Source: Adiantum capillus-veneris (taxonomy: Eukaryota; Streptophyta; Polypodiopsida; Polypodiales; Pteridaceae). From it: 64,000 nt of DNA. The DNA lies in the NCBI GenBank assembly GCA_014529385.2, contig CM043947.1:125272391-125336390 (forward strand), read 5' to 3'. The notes below the pieces were generated by a model that saw only the letters and a program-made list of their open reading frames with translations, ran no database searches and was not told the DNA's origin. The position numbers were made by a program, and so were the translations under genes. Below are positions 11,217 to 22,349 of the stretch, piece by piece (position 1 is the stretch's first letter; every line of letters starts with the position of its first letter).

Positions 11217-12231
11217 GGGAAGCCCCAGCTTGAAGAGGCAGCAAGGACACTTGTCAAGTTCCTCCTCATGTTGCCCTCATGGTGTGCCTGAAGCCTATTG
11301 GTTGGCCACCCAAGGGGTCCAATGATAATTTAGGATATTTAATTAATTGATTTTGCATTTATCAAGTCCTCTCTCTCAAAGGGGAAAGAGGGACACTTGT
11401 CCCAAGGCTACCCCTGTTGCTTGTTAATGGCTCCTGCTTGTGATTGGCTAGGCCTGGAAGGGTCCATGAGCTTCAAGCATGAGCTACAAGGGGGGGTCGA
11501 CCCAAGCAATCTAGGGGGGTGCTTAGGGGGTTTACTCACCACACACACTCACAAACACTCTCATTGTGTGCTATGCAATGTGCAAGAGCTCCCTCTCCAA
11601 GCAAGTAGAGTTGAGAGCCTACACCAACACTCTTGGCTATGGAGTGCAAATCCAACCAAGAGCCATGCTTCAATGCTTGAGCTTGTCATCTCCTTCTTCT
11701 TCATTACTATGCTATTATGTATGCTAGCTCAAGAGTTATGATAAGTGAGGAAACTAGCTCTTTCTCGTATGAAATGTTTCTTCTTCCTCTTCCCTACCCT
11801 CATTCCCTGCTAGCTCTCTCCACCTTCAGGTGTTTGAGGTCTTGGGACTGAGGCTTGGTATAGTTAAAGCTTTCTTCAAGTTTAGGTTATGCTATGATGG
11901 TGATGCATGAAGCTTTCCATCTTCATTGCTTCACCTAGGTCACAAGGAACACAAAGAATGTATTGTAACAAGTCTCTCTTTATGGGAGAAATCATAATAC
12001 AAATGCCTATTGGAGGGGGGACCGGCTCCACATAAATCCCGTCCTCAACTGTTGTCATGTTCTCTAAATTCTCTCTCTTGCAAAAGTATTGTCTATGCCA
12101 AGTTAACTAATTGCTATGATTATGTTGCTATCTTCAATTATGTCTACCCGCTATGCTCACAAAAATCATTTCTTGAAAGTATTCTCATTAAATTCCGCTA
12201 CTCTCAAATTGAATAGGAAAATTCCATTACA
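10601..12231 (+). repeat. 3' LTR of the chromovirus
   Basis: Direct repeat of 3356-5002, with the same TG...CA ends. It differs mainly by a shorter G run, a shifted CA run and a handful of point changes or small indels, for example around 10890-10910. Confidence 0.95.
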
Positions 12232-12402
12232 TTGGTACATCTAGCCAAGTATGCTACGTTCATGAGAATGTCTCATGGTTGGTACCTAGGTGTGACTAAG
12301 CTTTCACGTTCTATTATGGTCCAACTTTTGTTGCCAGGCTTTCATGTACGTGCCGTGGAAAGTCTCATCCTGGAATTGCGGTTCGGCTTTGTTTGTGCTA
12401 AC
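12232..12402. other. Short flank between the chromovirus and the 19 kb element
   Basis: About 170 bp with no gene. It was continuous with the sequence right of 31504 before the large element inserted. Confidence 0.7.
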
Positions 12403-12616
12403 TGCATTGTTGAGCCAGCAGAGGATCACACCCACATTTTTTCTCACACTCATCATTTTGTAACCATTGATTGTAATAAATGTCTTTCCAACATTAATTT
12501 TGATTTGAGCCATTCATTAAGTAACGGGACTCAATTGAGTTTCCAGCTTGTAATCCCGAAGTAATTTCACTTGCTGATGTAATTAGTTAGAGATGTTCTC
12601 ACCTCCAAGGCTGAGG

Positions 12617-12624
12617 TATATAAG
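12617..12624 (+). promoter_or_regulatory. TATA box of the LTR promoter
   Basis: TATATAAG about 210 bp into the LTR, matched at 30768-30775 in the 3' LTR. Transcription would start some 30 bp downstream, before the GA repeat. Confidence 0.7.
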
Positions 12625-12697
12625 CCAAAGTTTTTGTAACCTAAGGGGATTCAGATTATTAATCAAAGTGAGTTTTTTTGGAGTGCCGTGACTGTGT

Positions 12698-12699
<2 letters not shown>

Positions 12700-12750
<51 letters not shown>
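12700..12750. repeat. (GA)n microsatellite in the 5' LTR
   Basis: About 25 GA units; the 3' LTR has only about 8 (30851-30867). The difference accounts for nearly all of the 33-bp length difference between LTRs. Confidence 0.95.
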
Positions 12751-12753
<3 letters not shown>

Positions 12754-13383
12754 GAGTCTTATCTACTTGCTACGTGAGCTACGGAGCTGCCATTGGAGAA
12801 GCGACACCGCCATTGTGTTAGCAACGGCGAGAGCTACGCACAGATACCAAGAGTGCACGCTATCGGCTTCTATGTCTGGTAAGTTCCTACGAGCTTCGGT
12901 GTGAGTTTTCTTCCAACTCGTGTGTCGGAATGGAGCGTGCAGCATATCTATAGAACCACAACGAGTAGAGCTACACATTAGTACCATCGGGGTCAAGTTT
13001 CGATCACCTGTATTTTTCGGCCTGTCTTCATACGCGTTTACCGCACGGAGTGGTTATAGGTTGAGTTTGCAGTTCAAGTCTTTAGGGTGTTGTTTTTACT
13101 TAGTGTATAGACTTCCCCTTGAGTTTGAACCGATTCAATGATTCTTGATCTTGTTTCGTATAGCATTCGTTCGTAGTACGGATTTCATTCACTTGCGTAT
13201 TTTAGAACTTAGATTTGATTTCCTTAGTAGTGATTGTCATTAGAAGGTCGAGTAGGTGATTTGACACCCACCTAGTTGTTTCCATGCGCCTGCGGGTCAA
13301 GCTCCGTCCTCGTCTGACAAATTCTGTTGTTGGTTGAGTTCTCGCTATTTAGCTTCCGCTAGCGGCGTAACCGCCTTAACATT

Positions 13384-13401
13384 TGGCGCCGTTGCCGGGG
13401 A
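13384..13401 (+). other. Primer-binding site, tRNA-Asp type
   Basis: TGGCGCCGTTGCCGGGGA lies two bases after the LTR end. It is complementary to the 3' end of plant tRNA-Asp as I know it, the primer typical of Tat/Athila-type elements. Confidence 0.85.
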
Positions 13402-14799
13402 CGAGAGCCCTAAGTAGGTGACCTTAGACTAATCCTACGAGGTGAGTCGTATAAACTACTTTGTATACTTTAGTTAGAAAAGATCTAGGAGTGGTGGACT
13501 CCGAAGATCTCGAGAGATACTAGGAAGTGGGGTATTCCTGGGTCTTCCGTGTTGACAGTATTTTTAGTTTAGCTTAGATTTGTTTGTTGTTTTGTTGGTG
13601 TTGAGTAGTTGTTGATAGAAGAAGAATTTGCTAGTCCGTGAGTGGCAGTGGATCTCTTTAAAATCACAATTACCAAACCCATTTTATGATTAGGAATAGC
13701 TTAGGTAGGACTTCATTTGATCCTGATCTAGAGCTAGTAATCATTGGAGTATTTGCTTGATATGGTTGATTGCATGTTAGATCACTAAACCGTCGAGTTA
13801 GTAGTGAAACTTGCAATAAACAAAAGTCAGAGAAATTTTCTGTGTATCTGGGAGTTGCTGAGCACTTGAGAAAGCTTTAGGAAGGATTCTGTGCCAAAAA
13901 ACTGGAAATCTGCAACTTTAGACATCATACGCGTATGATGTCTAAATGACCAAACAGAGACCAAAACAAAATTTTGACTTTACCAGAGTGTTCAAAAGGG
14001 GGTTATACCCTAATTTCAACTTAAAACAAGAGCATTAACACTCAAAGAAACCCAAAAAGACAAGTCGGAGTCCAAGAAACGCAAAGAATAGGAAATTTTG
14101 GATTCAGATCTTGTTTTTACATTCAAACCTGACAAAAACACTTGAAACTCAATTATAAACATTGGAGAAGGCTTAAAACCAAGAATAGTCAAAATCTGGG
14201 ACAAAAGACATCATACGCGTATAATGTCTTTTAGCACATCCACTGCTTATTTTTATATCTGACCTGACAAGATTGTTACAAACACTGTAGAAAGCATAAA
14301 TATCAAGTCTTGACCCAAATTGATGAAAAAGACATCATACGCGTATGATGTCTTTGACCTAATTTTGGACATATTTTGATACTTTGCCAACACAGATCCA
14401 TTGTAATAGCTGTCTAGAGGTTATATTTCAAGTTTCATCCCATTTGGATCACAATTGACCCAAAACAAGTCAAAAGCGGAAAATTGCCAAGAAAAGCCTA
14501 AATTAGCCATAACTTGCTCAAACAGAGTTCAAACTGAATTTTGTGAGTGGACAGAGCATAAGGGGGCTACTGAGAGTGAGCATAACCAAAATAGTCCAAA
14601 TCTGTGAAAAAAGACATCATACGCGTATAATGTCTTTTTCAGCATAACTGCAACAAAATTCTCACTTGATGAAACAGAAGTTGTCCAACTGACAAGATTA
14701 AACAATTGACCAAGTATCAATCAGTTTGGATCAATTCTGACCACAAAAACTTGGGAAAACAAATTGCCGAGACGGAAAAGTTAAAGTCCTTTAGGGGAA
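13402..14799 (+). promoter_or_regulatory. Leader of the 19 kb element
   Basis: A 1.4 kb untranslated leader before gag without a coding frame. From about 13900 it is built of diverged segments, each carrying one copy of a palindrome. Upstream short frames, for example the minus-strand ones at 14016 and 14529, are chance. Confidence 0.7.
13917..14635. repeat. Palindrome array 1 (four copies) in the leader
   Basis: Core ACATCATACGCGTATGATGT with flanking G/C and A/T extending the symmetry. Copies: 13917-13946 (30-bp perfect palindrome), 14203-14232 (one arm mismatch, ATAATG), 14328-14355 (28-bp perfect) and about 14609-14638 (ATAATG variant). Start-to-start distances of the central unit are 286, 124 and 282 bp. 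All contain ACGCGT at the centre. Five more copies occur at 26053-27066. Confidence 0.95.
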
Positions 14800-17700
14800 T
14801 TGATGAATTTGAGATCGGGCAGGAATCTCCAGAATAACCAACCAAAACAAGGGGAACAAGCAAGTGTCATATCAACCGAGGGAAGTGTAAACCAAAGTTG
14901 GGTGCAACCATTAGAGCCGATCTTTGAAGGAAGTGTTTCTGATACTTCTTCGGAGAGATCTTACGAGATTTTCACCGAACACTTGGAACACTTGAACCTG
15001 AACAACAGAGAAAATATGGCAGCAGGATCATCAAACCCTTCCGCCACAATGAAGCTATTGTTCATAAAATATCAGTACGACAATGAGCAAGGTGCCAAGA
15101 TCTACAAAGATGGAATGGACCGCTATTGTGTAAAGATAGAAGATAGACCTAGTGAGTTCAAGGACTTAGTGCCTGTGAGCTATAGCGGAGATAGATATCT
15201 AGATGACGAGGGTACCATGTACTTGGTAGTCCTAAACCCTAACATTGTGGACAAGTGGGGATTGATGGGCACCAAAGCCAAAGTAGATGAAGAACTCGAG
15301 GAGAAAGCACCAATAATGAACTTCCCTGATGCGAGGTTAAGAAGAGAGAATGAAACTACAAGGATCAACACTGATAACATCTATGTGGGGCTATACAAAT
15401 ATAATAATGGGGAGCAAGATCTCTATTATAGATGTGAAGAACCCTACACCGGAGAGTTGACAGACCAAAAAAGACTTTATGTCTTTACCTACACAGAGGG
15501 ATCGGAAGTGAAAATTGCCGCTTACGACAAGTATGGGAGGCAATACTCAACAATGGGCAAGAAAGAATTAGAAGGATATACATACTTTGGGGGACCACTA
15601 CATCAGTATTATGTTACTTCTAGCTCACAAAGACCAGCACCAACAAATGGAGTGCAAAACCCAATGACAACAGGAGGACAAAGAACTCAGGTTGCTGACT
15701 CTTTCAGTCAACCTCAGTACTCGAAGCCCGGACCAATGGGATCATTACATTCCAGAGAGTCAATGGATACGAATCGAGGTAGTGCAGTTCCAATCCCCAC
15801 ATATACCACTCCAGGTCCAAGGTTCGAAGCGGAACCATCACATTTACCTCCTAGTAGTAGATTCAGGGCAGGGGAACCGACAAGGGTAACCCATGAAGTC
15901 CATGATGCTAGAGAAAGCTTTAGCCGGGACACAGGAGCAATGAGATTGGTAGCAGACCATAGACGTATGAGACCATCTCAAGTAGCCAAGTGTATGCCAA
16001 AGAAGTATGGTGGTTCAGGAGATCCGTATGCACATGTGTCACTCTTTAAGCAAGTCTTAAGAGCTGAGCAGATAACAGATTTCCATACACAATACGAGGG
16101 ATTTGGTCTTACTCTAGAAGGTACGGCATTGACATGGTTTCAACCACTGAACATAGGGGGATTCCATGACATTGACCATTTGCTAAGAGAGTTTGCTGAG
16201 GAATTCTCAAAACGAGGGATTAAGCACAATACGGTCTCACAAATATATGCTTTTAAACAGAGAGAACACGAAAAAGTGAAGGAAGCTTCACTTCGCTTCA
16301 AACAATACATTGAGAGATGTCCAGTACGTGAACGACCACAAGATGACAGACTATCTGTTCTCTTTATTGAAGGACTGAGAAACGACACTCTCAAGAAGGA
16401 CTTGCACTTGAAAGCTTGTACAAGTTTCGAGCAAGTAACGAGAGAAGCATTGTACTTAGTGGATAACTGTACGGTTTATGGAGAGGTGTCAGCGGATACA
16501 GATTTTGCATCCAGTAGCTCTTCCTCCGTAGCGAGCGAGACTACCACTAAAAAGAATGTTCAAACAACAACCATGCCAAATGTAGAGCAAATGATAGAAG
16601 ATGCTCTAAAAAGGATGGCACCATACCAAAAACCATTGCCAAAACCACTGAAATGGTGTGCTATTGAACAAAAATGGACAAACCATCCAACAGAGGAGTG
16701 CTATTACAACAAAGGGTATGTAAGGGAGCGTCAGTATGCACCTCCTGCTCAATTAGCACCACCTCAGGTACATCCAGTACCTCGATACCCAACGGGAAAT
16801 GTACCAGGACCTATGGGGATAGAAAGACCGCAACCGGTATTGGGACAACAACCACCTTTACCAGGAGCAAGACCAGTGGGCATTAGATATGCACCAACCT
16901 TAGAGAATCAGGAAGAACAAGCCTTAGTGCCTGTTCAAGCCTATTATGAAGAATCTGGTGCACACATGTCTCCAACTGTGTATTACCCACCAGAAGAACC
17001 CAAACAACCAGAACCATGGGGCATGATTGGGAATGTTGGAATACCAACAGTTACAAGTGCTTCTGATGAAGAGAGATACAATTTGGACGCAAGAACATTG
17101 ATGTTCATAGCTCATGGAGGGTTAACAGGACAAAGACCATCCTATCCACAAAGGACGAATCAAGTGGGACCAAGACCAGCACTAGGACCCTGTTACAAGT
17201 GTGGAGGTGACCATCTGATGAATGTTTGTCCACATACGGAAATCATTAGAATTAACGCTTATTGCACTGAGTGTGGGGTTACTCACTTCATTGAGGATTG
17301 TTCAAAGAATCCAAACAAAGTGCAAAAGACGACATTGAATATGCTAGAAACTATTCCTACCAGCAGTGGGTCTGAAAATGAAACTCTGATACCAACGCAA
17401 GTTGTTACTAGAGCTCAAGCTAAGAAAACCACTAGAGAACCTGAGAATGGAAAGTTAGTGACTGAAGTGGTTAGTCAAGGACCGCGGAGTCAGAGAAACA
17501 CATGGAAAGCTAGAAAAGCACGCATGAAGTTGAGAAAAGAATGTGAAGACGCTATTCTAGCTGAGGAACTAAAGCGAACTAAAGATAGATTAGAAAAACT
17601 TGAGAGTCAAAACGGGAAACGAGAGATGAGCCCGAAAAGAACGAAACAAAAGAGTATCAAAGAAACAACGAGCTTAAGCTCAGGGGGATCAATGCTAGTC

Positions 17701-20559
17701 GACAAAGTACACGAACCATTGGATGCACTGATGAGAGCTTACGAAGCTAGGTTAAAGACCAACCAAACACAAGAACAGAGGTGGATGACATACCCAAACG
17801 CGGAATTGGAAAAGCAAAGACTTGAAATGTGCCAGAGAATGATCGAGACAAAACCACCAAGAGAAACAATGAATTGTGGAACAGAAAACCCAATTCAGCA
17901 AGAGACTATCATTTCACGGGTAGCTGAACAAACTCACAGTGCACAAAAGTCTGAAGATACACACAAGGATGACCGCATAGTATTGAACACAACCGATCAG
18001 GAGATAGAGAGTTTTCATCCAGTCATACAGAGGATTTACGGAAGAGATGAGGATTACAATGAATTTTGGAAACAAGTGAGAGAGGCAAACTTTGCAAACG
18101 AGCTAAGTTGCCAAGCTAATCAGACAAATTGGGAAAAGGACATCAGGAATCCTCCCATAGTGGAATTTGAGGCAGGATCTCAAGTGGACTTGGATCTGCA
18201 ATCTTACTGGGGAGATGGGGGCTCTGTTAGAACAATGGAGAGAAAACCTCATTCACTGAATACCTTACCTTCATACTTAGGAGAGTATGAAGCAAAATCC
18301 GAGATTAGAGCACTTCCCTCACGAAGAATCTCATCAGAAAAAGTCATGGACTCGCAAGGATTGATAGAGATCTTGTCAACACCAGTGACATGCACTATCA
18401 CTCTAGCTGAGCTTTTGAGGCTAAGACCACATATGTGGACCACTGTAGGAAAATGCTTGGAGAAATTTGGGATAAAAGACCCAACATCGAGACTGCAAGA
18501 GGGTATACAAGAGCTGAGCAAACCACAAAAGAACGCTAAGCCTGTACCCTTAAACAAGGTCGGAGAGTATTGCGAAGGTGAAGAGGGGAATACAACCTTA
18601 CCAGTTGAATTCCAAGGAGTGAACACGATGGCAATACTAGACAGCGGAGCTGGGGTAGCCATTGCTACAAAAGAAATCTGGAAAAAATGGGGGAAACCAG
18701 CAATAAGGAAGACTAGGTTGAAACTCCAATTAGCAGATGGACACATGGAGAAACCTATGGGGTTATTAGAGAAAGTCGTAGTGACTTCTTGCGGCATTGA
18801 ATACGAACATACTTTTGCTATTGTCGATTTTGGCAAGGAGAATAACTATGATATCATACTGGGAAGACCATTCATGAGACAGTTGAAAATGGTCCAAGAT
18901 TGGGGCTACGATCACATATACCTGAGAAATATGGAAACCACTACACGTGTGAACCTGAAAGACCATAGCTACAAAGATGTGAACCGAACACCGGTAGAGG
19001 AGTTTGATTCAGCTACTTTGGCGGGATCCGAATTTCCAGCTTGGTTAGGTAAGCCCAAGGAGTTATGGATGTGTGGAGCCTCGAAATGTGGAAGTCTGAG
19101 GCGAGAAGAATATGTTTTAGAAAGGGCTATCGAAGACGAAACTTATATAGGAGAACCCTTTCCAGAGGACACGCTTGAACCATTAGAATGGACACACATT
19201 CTAGCAACCCTAGATGTTTGTGCAATTCCGGATGGTCCCACAACGAAATTTTGCGACAAGGACGGGTACGACGTGGTTCCGTACTTCATGTTGAGAACTG
19301 TACTCGAAAAAGAAACTGAAAAGAACGATACACTGGAAAAGGAAGATGAAGAAGAGGTGTTTCACGACATTCCCGATCATCCAGAGTGGGGAAATGAAGC
19401 AGACAACGAGTCAACGGACAATTCAAGCGGAAACGAAGAAACTATAACGGATGTCCGATTTTATGATTTTCCGAACCAAACTAAACAACGCCAGAAACGC
19501 TATAGAGCAAAGAGAAAAACAAAGGGGGTTAGAACCAATCCGATGCCTAGAATAAGAGGAAAAAATCAATTCCTAATGCTAGTAAAGGCGGAAGATTGTG
19601 TTAAGGACAAGATTTCTGGAAGAATGAGAGGCAATGATCAAAAGAGCTTACGAAAAGACAAAAGAGGCTCAAGAAATCAAGTTCAAAGGAATGGAACGAA
19701 AACTGAAACAGAAAAATCAGAAAAGAACAAGCGCAACAGAGAACACACGGAGTCCAAGTTAGAACGTAGAAACAAGTACAGAGAGCTCAAGAAAACTCTG
19801 AAAGAAGTTTGGACGACAGAAATTGAGAGTGGAGAGGACGAAAACGCCAAAATCAAGGAAAACATGGATGTTCCCTCTCACTACAGGAAATTCACAATAG
19901 AGGATAGGAAGGTGGTATTAACCCAACCTATTCGAGAGAGAAAGGAGAACGAATCTTATGACGGACCGGAGGATGCAAAAAAAGTTGATTTAGCAGCTCC
20001 AGGTGAGACACCTAGACCGGTGTACATAGCCACAGATTTGTCTCCAGGCGAGGAAGAGAGACTTTTGAGTCTTCTCAGAGAGTACAGGGATGTGTTTGCA
20101 TGGTCTTATAAGGACTTAAAGGGAGTTGACCCATCGATATGCCAACACACAATCCCACTAAAACAAGACGCAAAGCCTAGCAGACAGAGACCATACACAT
20201 ATAATGATACGTTTGCTAAGCGAATCAAAGAAGAGATAGATAAGCTAATGGAAGCTGAATTCATATACGAGATTGAACACACCGATTGGGTATCTCCGAT
20301 TGTGGTGGTACCCAAGAAGAACGGAAAACTCCGAGTGTGTGTCAACTTAAAGAAAGTGAATGCTGCAACAATCAGGGACAATTATCCCCTGCCGATAACT
20401 GATCATGTTCTAGAGCGTGTATCAGGGAAAACAGCATACTCCTTTCTTGATGGTTTTTCAGGATATAACCAGCTAGCCATAGCACCGAAGATCAACATAA
20501 AACAGCTTTTGCAACGGAGTGGGGAATTTATGCTTATCGGGTTATGCCTTTTGGTCTAA
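14800..20559 (+). CDS. Gag-protease-RT (N-terminal) polyprotein of the 19 kb element
   Basis: A 1,919-codon frame. The Met at 14800 is followed at once by a second (MMNLRSGRN). Residues 1-300 are an N-terminal Gag region of unknown fold, also found in the minus-strand relative at 40971. Residues about 397-557 are the Gag capsid core (DPYAHVSLFKQVLRAEQ ... TLEGTALTWFQPLN). Two zinc knuckles follow, CYKCGGDHLMNVC at 798 and CTECGVTHFIEDC at 822, both CX2CX3HX4C. A K/E-rich coiled region comes next, then the first aspartic protease (MAILDSGAG, catalytic Asp 1281; IILGRPF). After a basic linker RT begins near residue 1740, with VSPIVVVPKKNGKLRVCV and SFLDGFSGYNQLAI. A one-base loss near 20487 puts the rest of RT in another frame; the last ~24 codons are out of frame. 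Gag and PR look intact. Confidence 0.93.
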   Translation: MMNLRSGRNLQNNQPKQGEQASVISTEGSVNQSWVQPLEPIFEGSVSDTSSERSYEIFTEHLEHLNLNNRENMAAGSSNPSATMKLLFIKYQYDNEQGAKIYKDGMDRYCVKIEDRPSEFKDLVPVSYSGDRYLDDEGTMYLVVLNPNIVDKWGLMGTKAKVDEELEEKAPIMNFPDARLRRENETTRINTDNIYVGLYKYNNGEQDLYYRCEEPYTGELTDQKRLYVFTYTEGSEVKIAAYDKYGRQYSTMGKKELEGYTYFGGPLHQYYVTSSSQRPAPTNGVQNPMTTGGQRTQVADSFSQPQYSKPGPMGSLHSRESMDTNRGSAVPIPTYTTPGPRFEAEPSHLPPSSRFRAGEPTRVTHEVHDARESFSRDTGAMRLVADHRRMRPSQVAKCMPKKYGGSGDPYAHVSLFKQVLRAEQITDFHTQYEGFGLTLEGTALTWFQPLNIGGFHDIDHLLREFAEEFSKRGIKHNTVSQIYAFKQREHEKVKEASLRFKQYIERCPVRERPQDDRLSVLFIEGLRNDTLKKDLHLKACTSFEQVTREALYLVDNCTVYGEVSADTDFASSSSSSVASETTTKKNVQTTTMPNVEQMIEDALKRMAPYQKPLPKPLKWCAIEQKWTNHPTEECYYNKGYVRERQYAPPAQLAPPQVHPVPRYPTGNVPGPMGIERPQPVLGQQPPLPGARPVGIRYAPTLENQEEQALVPVQAYYEESGAHMSPTVYYPPEEPKQPEPWGMIGNVGIPTVTSASDEERYNLDARTLMFIAHGGLTGQRPSYPQRTNQVGPRPALGPCYKCGGDHLMNVCPHTEIIRINAYCTECGVTHFIEDCSKNPNKVQKTTLNMLETIPTSSGSENETLIPTQVVTRAQAKKTTREPENGKLVTEVVSQGPRSQRNTWKARKARMKLRKECEDAILAEELKRTKDRLEKLESQNGKREMSPKRTKQKSIKETTSLSSGGSMLVDKVHEPLDALMRAYEARLKTNQTQEQRWMTYPNAELEKQRLEMCQRMIETKPPRETMNCGTENPIQQETIISRVAEQTHSAQKSEDTHKDDRIVLNTTDQEIESFHPVIQRIYGRDEDYNEFWKQVREANFANELSCQANQTNWEKDIRNPPIVEFEAGSQVDLDLQSYWGDGGSVRTMERKPHSLNTLPSYLGEYEAKSEIRALPSRRISSEKVMDSQGLIEILSTPVTCTITLAELLRLRPHMWTTVGKCLEKFGIKDPTSRLQEGIQELSKPQKNAKPVPLNKVGEYCEGEEGNTTLPVEFQGVNTMAILDSGAGVAIATKEIWKKWGKPAIRKTRLKLQLADGHMEKPMGLLEKVVVTSCGIEYEHTFAIVDFGKENNYDIILGRPFMRQLKMVQDWGYDHIYLRNMETTTRVNLKDHSYKDVNRTPVEEFDSATLAGSEFPAWLGKPKELWMCGASKCGSLRREEYVLERAIEDETYIGEPFPEDTLEPLEWTHILATLDVCAIPDGPTTKFCDKDGYDVVPYFMLRTVLEKETEKNDTLEKEDEEEVFHDIPDHPEWGNEADNESTDNSSGNEETITDVRFYDFPNQTKQRQKRYRAKRKTKGVRTNPMPRIRGKNQFLMLVKAEDCVKDKISGRMRGNDQKSLRKDKRGSRNQVQRNGTKTETEKSEKNKRNREHTESKLERRNKYRELKKTLKEVWTTEIESGEDENAKIKENMDVPSHYRKFTIEDRKVVLTQPIRERKENESYDGPEDAKKVDLAAPGETPRPVYIATDLSPGEEERLLSLLREYRDVFAWSYKDLKGVDPSICQHTIPLKQDAKPSRQRPYTYNDTFAKRIKEEIDKLMEAEFIYEIEHTDWVSPIVVVPKKNGKLRVCVNLKKVNAATIRDNYPLPITDHVLERVSGKTAYSFLDGFSGYNQLAIAPKINIKQLLQRSGEFMLIGLCLLV

Positions 20560-22349
20560 CCAATGCTCCCGCAACCTTCCAGAGGCTGATGACGCATGCT
20601 TTCAAAGAATACTTAAGGTTGTTTCTAGAAATATACATGGATGACTTATGTGTACATTCTCTTCTGAGAGATGAGCATCTAGAACACCTAAGAAAAGTAT
20701 TTGAGAAATGTAGGACATATCGCATTTGTCTCAATCCTGAGAAATGTGTGTTTATGGTCCGACAGGGCAGAATTCTGGGACATATTGTCTCACAAAACGG
20801 AATATCCACGGATTTAGAGAAGATAAAAGTTATAGTGGATATGCCTAGACCAACCAATGCGAAACAAGTACAGAGCTTTATGGGACATTGCGGATATTAT
20901 AGACGATTCATTTACATGTACGCTATAATAGGCCAACCACTTTACAGGCTAATAGTGAACTTTGAATGGACAGAGGAGTGTGAGGAATCATTCAAGAAAT
21001 TGAAAGAGGCACTCATTACTGCTCCAGTCTTGAAATCACCAGATTGGGAGAAGATATTCCATGTGCATATAGATGCTTCGGCATATGCAATAGGATGCAT
21101 TCTGGCTCAGCCAGAAGAAGGAAACATGGATTTTCCTATCTGTTACGCCAGTCGACAGCTCAACAATGCAGAGAAGAATTACACCACAACAGAGCGAGAA
21201 GGATTAGGAATGATATATGCTGTGAAGAAATTTCGGCATTATCTTCTAGCCAACAAGTTTGTGTTTTTTACGGATCACCAAGCCTTGCTCTACCTAGTGA
21301 ATAAACCATGCAATACCGGGAGAATAGTGAGATGGTTCATTATCTTACTGGAATTCGACTTCACGGTAGTAGTAAAGAAAGGAAAAACACATCTTAGAGC
21401 TGATCATCTTTCGCGATTGACGAATGGAGAAGACCCTATAGGAGTAGATGACGACATGCCAGACGCGTACTTGTTCAACATAGAAATGATACCGAAGTGG
21501 TCTCAAAATGTCGTTAGCCTATTAACCTATGGAGGAGAGTTTGATAGAAGAGAATACAACCAGAAACATATTGCTATTCAGCAATCCAAGAATCTTCAAT
21601 TGGTTGCAGGAAGGTTGTATCAATTGGGAAATGATCATGTTTTACGACTATGCATCAATCCTGAGGAATATAATATATATCTGCGCGAAGCACATGTTCA
21701 GGAATGTGCATTTCATTGTTCAAGAAGGAACACATATAGGAATTTGTTACAATTGGGAGTCTATTGGCCAGGAATGAAAGAAAGCGTACATGAATATGTC
21801 ACTGTATGTATTGTATGTTCATCAAAACCGCCAGCAGAGTATTCGACATTATATCAGATAATGATCGCTCCGGAATGGAGTCAGTATATTGTTGAATATC
21901 TCACAAATAGAACTTTCCCAGAAGGAACGTCAAAAGCTCGTCAGAAATCTGTAGAGACAGAAGCTAGAGATTACGCTTTAATAGGAGATCAACCCTATAA
22001 GAGAGGTAAAGACAACTAGCTTAGGATTTGCACGTCAGAGTCTGAGTATGTGATAATCCTTGAGCAAGCTCATGGAGGAGTAGGTGGAGGCCATTTCTCA
22101 GGTGATAAGACAGCAAAACATGTCTTAGCCGCAGGAATATGGTGGCCAACATTACATATGGACGCTGAGGAATACGTTAAACGGTGTGATGACTATCAGC
22201 GGACCAAAGTACCACTTAAAAGAGATGATATGCCGCTTAGACCAATGATGGGGGCAAGAGCTTTTGCAAAATGGGGGATTGATTATGTCAGACCCATTTC
22301 ACCTCCTGCATATAAGACTCATGCACAATACATCGTTGTGGCTACAGAC
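20488..22349 (+). pseudogene. RT palm, RNase H and two tandem integrase zinc-finger modules
   Basis: Continuation of pol in the new frame; the open part begins with [16 protein letters not shown] at 20544. RT catalytic box YMDD at about 20635. RNase H shows HVHIDASAYAIG, TTEREGLGMIYAV, FFTDHQALLYL and RADHLSRL. Then come two homologous ~125-residue modules. Module 1 (21486-21860): PKWSQNVVSLLT, LYQLGNDHVLRLC, zinc site H-x6-H ... CIVC. Module 2 (21861-22235): APEWSQYIVEYLT, YKRGKDN, LRIC, H-x6-H ... CDDY (last Cys lost). They align without gaps through the zinc finger. TAG at 22017-22019 interrupts module 2 in frame. The integrase core starts KWGIDYV (first catalytic Asp). The frame ends at 22350-22352 because of a 14-bp duplication. 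The archaeal-type RNase H expected here in Tat elements is not seen. Confidence 0.9.

Larger units (their letters stand above)
3356..12231 (+). mobile_element. Ty3/gypsy chromovirus, complete by structure, coding partly decayed
   Basis: An 8.9 kb element with two LTRs of 1,647 and 1,631 bp, a tRNA-iMet-type primer site, gag, protease, RT, RNase H, integrase and a chromodomain, in the usual Ty3/gypsy order. The leader 5016-5374 and the tail 10241-10600 hold no gene. Gag has one in-frame TAG and one TAA, PR and RT carry frameshifts, and pol has two in-frame TGA codons, so the copy is non-autonomous. The flanks (TTCTA before 3356, TTGGT after 12231) do not match, so no clean target duplication exists. 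The two LTRs are very alike apart from microsatellite length, so insertion is not ancient. Confidence 0.93.
12408..13381 (+). repeat. 5' LTR of the 19 kb element
   Basis: TGTTGAGCCAGC ... CCGCCTTAACA, 974 bp, repeated at 30559-31499. It contains a TATA box, a long GA repeat just downstream of the expected transcription start, and the R/U5 part with GC-containing ends. Confidence 0.97.

Noticed and set aside
13917-14635. CRISPR-like regularly spaced repeat
   Set aside because: Spacing is 124-286 bp, units are palindromic and lie in a plant retrotransposon; no cas genes.
18249-18836. 195-codon minus-strand frame
   Set aside because: Antisense of the first protease region; no motif and no own context.
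21486-21860. Archaeal-type second RNase H as in Tat elements
   Set aside because: The segment between RNase H and integrase aligns with the integrase zinc-finger module instead.
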